Source: Thalassolituus sp. UBA674 (GTDB lineage: Bacteria > Pseudomonadota > Gammaproteobacteria > Pseudomonadales > Oceanobacteraceae). From it: DNA of 64,000 bases. This document shows positions 62,480 through 64,000 of the stretch, piece after piece. Under the pieces are notes generated by a model. That model was given only the letters and a program-made list of their open reading frames with translations. It ran no database searches and had not been told where the DNA came from. The DNA lies in contig DBNK01000017.1 of the NCBI GenBank assembly GCA_002298335.1, positions 91,438 through 155,437 of the forward strand, written 5' to 3'. How positions within the stretch are numbered: position 1 is the stretch's first letter; each line of letters starts with the position of its first letter. Position numbers and translations under genes: made by a program.

Positions 62480-62624
62480 GGTATTCTTTATTGTCTCCAA
62501 GAACAAGGGCTATCACTTTTAAGTCTTCTTCGCTGAAGTTCTTAGCGGCAATCGCCTCTTCTAAAAGTGACGCTCCTCGGGAAAGAGCTTCGTAGTAATT
62601 TTTTGAATACTTTAAAATTTCCAT
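62448..62624 (-). CDS. Small protein on the reverse strand of cassette 2
   Basis: 58 residues, charged and helical (EILKYSKNYYEALSRGASLL, SEEDLKVIALVLGDN). GGAGG eight bases before the ATG at 62624. It overlaps the zinc-ribbon gene tail to tail by 32 bases. No family recognised; a reverse-strand gene within a cassette is unusual but not rare. Confidence 0.5.
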   Translation of the reverse strand: MEILKYSKNYYEALSRGASLLEEAIAAKNFSEEDLKVIALVLGDNKEYLRPVYTSEEG

Positions 62625-62660
62625 AAATATAACCTCCAATAGGTTAGTTAAAATTAAAAT

Positions 62661-62697
62661 GGTTTATAACAAGCCAAGGCTGTCGGATGCTTCGCAC
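62661..62697 (+). other. Truncated attC of cassette 2
   Basis: R'' side GGTTTATAAC, spacer AAGCC and the start of the left arm (AAGGCTGTCGGATGCTTCGC). The matching right arm is absent here because the IS interrupts the site. Confidence 0.7.
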
Positions 62698-62750
62698 TGA
62701 TCTGTAACCACTTTCGTGGACAGTTTTTCTGTTCATTAAAGAGGTACAGT

Positions 62751-63119
62751 ATGGGACAAACAAAAAAGAGAAATTACGACCGTTACACTTTGGCTTTCAA
62801 GCTTCAAGCCGTTAAGTTAGCGAATCATCCTGAGGTTAGGTCAAAGGACGTCGCCGAATCTTTAGGCATACATCCAGTGATGCTTTACCGTTGGCAAATG
62901 GAACAAAGACGCGGTGAACTCAGGGAAAACAAGCACATGAAAAAAGAAGCTCCATCCCCTAAGCGCAGGCCTGACCGGACAGACCCGGTAAAGGAAGCGG
63001 AAGACAAGCTTGCTGCTGCTGAAAAGCGCATCAAAAAGCTTGAGCGCGAACTCGAAAACCGCAATGACGAGATCGAACTTCTAAAAAAGGCCGAACGGTT
63101 CTTCCAGCGAAAAAAATAG
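62751..63119 (+). CDS. IS3-family transposase OrfA
   Basis: 122 residues. DNA-binding helix-turn-helix (FKLQAVKLANHPEVRSKDVA, LGIHPVMLYRWQ) and a C-terminal leucine-zipper helix (KLAAAEKRIKKLERELENRN). AGAGG precedes the ATG. It ends in a TAG right after A7 (63110-63116), where a -1 shift joins it to orfB. Confidence 0.92.
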   Translation: MGQTKKRNYDRYTLAFKLQAVKLANHPEVRSKDVAESLGIHPVMLYRWQMEQRRGELRENKHMKKEAPSPKRRPDRTDPVKEAEDKLAAAEKRIKKLERELENRNDEIELLKKAERFFQRKK

Positions 63120-63973
63120 ATCTATACGAACTGATTGAGAAGAACCGGAAAGGTCGCGATATTCTCCCGCTGTGCAAGCTGCTAGGCGTTTCCAAAAGTG
63201 GCTTCTATGCCTGGAGATCACGAGGAGAGAGCGAACGGCAAAGATACGATGGTGAGCTGAAAGAGGCCATTAATGAGCTGCACCAAGGCTTCAGAAGAGC
63301 GTATGGAGCCCGGCGTATATATCAGCAATTACGCCGTGAAGGCTTTGTCTGCAGTGTTCGGAGGGTAACCCGACTGATGAAAGAGCTAGGCATCGAAGCC
63401 TCCAGTAAAAGGCTGTACACATGGAACCCTGGCCGACATGAGTTCTATAGTTCAACTGGGAACCTGCTTTCTGAGGACGAACCAGCATCGGCAGAGGGGC
63501 AGCACTGGGCAGGAGACTTTACCTACATCCGGACACACTCAGGATGGCTGTATCACGCGATTGTAGTCGATCTGTTCAGTCGTCGGGTGGTCGGTTGGTC
63601 ATTCAGTCGCAAGCGCAACAGTGAGTTGACCAAGAGTGCATTAAGAATGGCGCTGTCACGAGAAAGACCAGGTCATGGATGTATCTTTCACTCTGACCAG
63701 GGCATCGAATACGCAGCCCATGAGTATCGTGATTTAGTTGAGTCAGCGAATATGAGGAGAAGTATGAGCAGGAAGGCGACGCCATTGGATAATGCAATCG
63801 TTGAATCCTTCTTTCATACTTTGAAAACTGAGTTGGTGCATCAGCAGAAATTCGAGAGTGATATAGAAGCTGTTGCAAGAGTCGTGGAGTTTATCGAGTT
63901 CTATAATCGGGACAGACTTCACTCTGGGATCGGGTATGAGAGCCCGGAAAATTATTCACGGGCGTGTGCCTGA
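63116..63973 (+). CDS. IS3-family transposase OrfB (read by -1 frameshift)
   Basis: 285 residues in the frame after the slip, fused to OrfA to give about 407. HTH_21-like region (YGARRIYQQLRREGF), then the rve integrase core with DDE residues: D in HWAGDFTYI, D in FHSDQGIEYAA, E in VESFFHTLKTELVH. An internal ATG at 63377 exists, but the conserved N-terminal part lies before it, supporting the frameshift product. Intact, so probably active. Confidence 0.92.
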   Translation: MDLYELIEKNRKGRDILPLCKLLGVSKSGFYAWRSRGESERQRYDGELKEAINELHQGFRRAYGARRIYQQLRREGFVCSVRRVTRLMKELGIEASSKRLYTWNPGRHEFYSSTGNLLSEDEPASAEGQHWAGDFTYIRTHSGWLYHAIVVDLFSRRVVGWSFSRKRNSELTKSALRMALSRERPGHGCIFHSDQGIEYAAHEYRDLVESANMRRSMSRKATPLDNAIVESFFHTLKTELVHQQKFESDIEAVARVVEFIEFYNRDRLHSGIGYESPENYSRACA

Positions 63974-64000
63974 AGTGTCCACGAAAGTGGTAGCAGATCA

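Larger units (their letters stand above)
62234..62697 (+). mobile_element. Integron gene cassette 2, attC interrupted
   Basis: Left end GTTATAAACC (62233-62242) is the exact reverse complement of GGTTTATAAC (62661-62670), the R'' of its attC. The attC then stops at 62697, where the IS begins. Two small genes face each other within it. Confidence 0.85.
62698..64000 (+). mobile_element. Complete IS3-family insertion sequence
   Basis: 1303 bp. Terminal inverted repeats of 25 bp (62698-62722 and 63976-64000) match at 23 positions, starting TG and ending CA. Two overlapping frames, orfA and orfB, are joined by an A7 slippery run. The right end is the last base of the window, so the target duplication cannot be checked. 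Confidence 0.9.

Overview
The window is 64 kb of chromosome from a gammaproteobacterium, most likely a marine Oceanospirillales-type organism. The clues are moderately high GC coding sequence, a Na+-pumping oxaloacetate decarboxylase, a glucosylglycerol (osmolyte) gene set, ergothioneine synthesis, a homodimeric-E1 pyruvate dehydrogenase, fadBA, a Psp system and an alkane-type flavin monooxygenase. The genus cannot be fixed from the sequence alone.

Layout. 1-2632: 3' part of oadA, then oadB, followed by a tandem duplicated structured 3' element with two terminators. 3262-5504: egtBD. 5592-7076: mqo on the minus strand. 7573-13023: glucosylglycerol block (GH13_18 phosphorylase, MFS transporter, fused phosphatase/synthase GgpPS). 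13116-14985: bfr, bfd and an orphan cheR on the minus strand. 15324-19623: aceEF. 19876-22212: a chemoreceptor. 22222-24005: an alkyltransferase-like protein and a Baeyer-Villiger-type monooxygenase. 24233-26865: fxsA and groESL with a sigma32-type promoter. 27199-33855: two uncharacterised proteins and a TetR-controlled RND pump with an AcrR-like operator. 33954-42950: small operons, including a siderophore-interacting protein divergent from marR-GNAT-redoxin, tandem periplasmic paralogues, and a TatD nuclease. 43064-44089: a duplicated tRNA-Val/tRNA-Asp transcription unit with tRNA-tail repeats. 44118-48319: a second RND pump. 48420-51167: pspABC plus a 22-residue peptide, divergent from pspF through a sigma54 promoter. 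51165-51640: a 147-bp tandem repeat. 51744-59152 and on to 60352: uup, small genes, an EamA exporter and fadBA.

The accessory region is 60566-64000. It is AT-rich and carries two integron-type gene cassettes in the same orientation. Each cassette's left end is the exact reverse complement of the R'' end of its own attC (9 and 10 bp), which fixes the boundaries to the base. Cassette 1 encodes a PD-(D/E)XK-type nuclease. Cassette 2 encodes a zinc-ribbon protein and a small convergent gene. The attC of cassette 2 is cut by a complete IS3-family element whose right end coincides with the window end. No integron integrase is visible, so this is either a cluster of attC sites lacking an integrase or one edge of a chromosomal integron.

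Four themes recur outside genes: a covarying hairpin element placed between stop codon and terminator of highly expressed operons, paired palindromes of a REPIN-like family, repeats of the tRNA-Asp 3' tail, and recognisable regulator sites (AcrR-like, MarR-like double dyad, sigma32, sigma54, PsrA-like).
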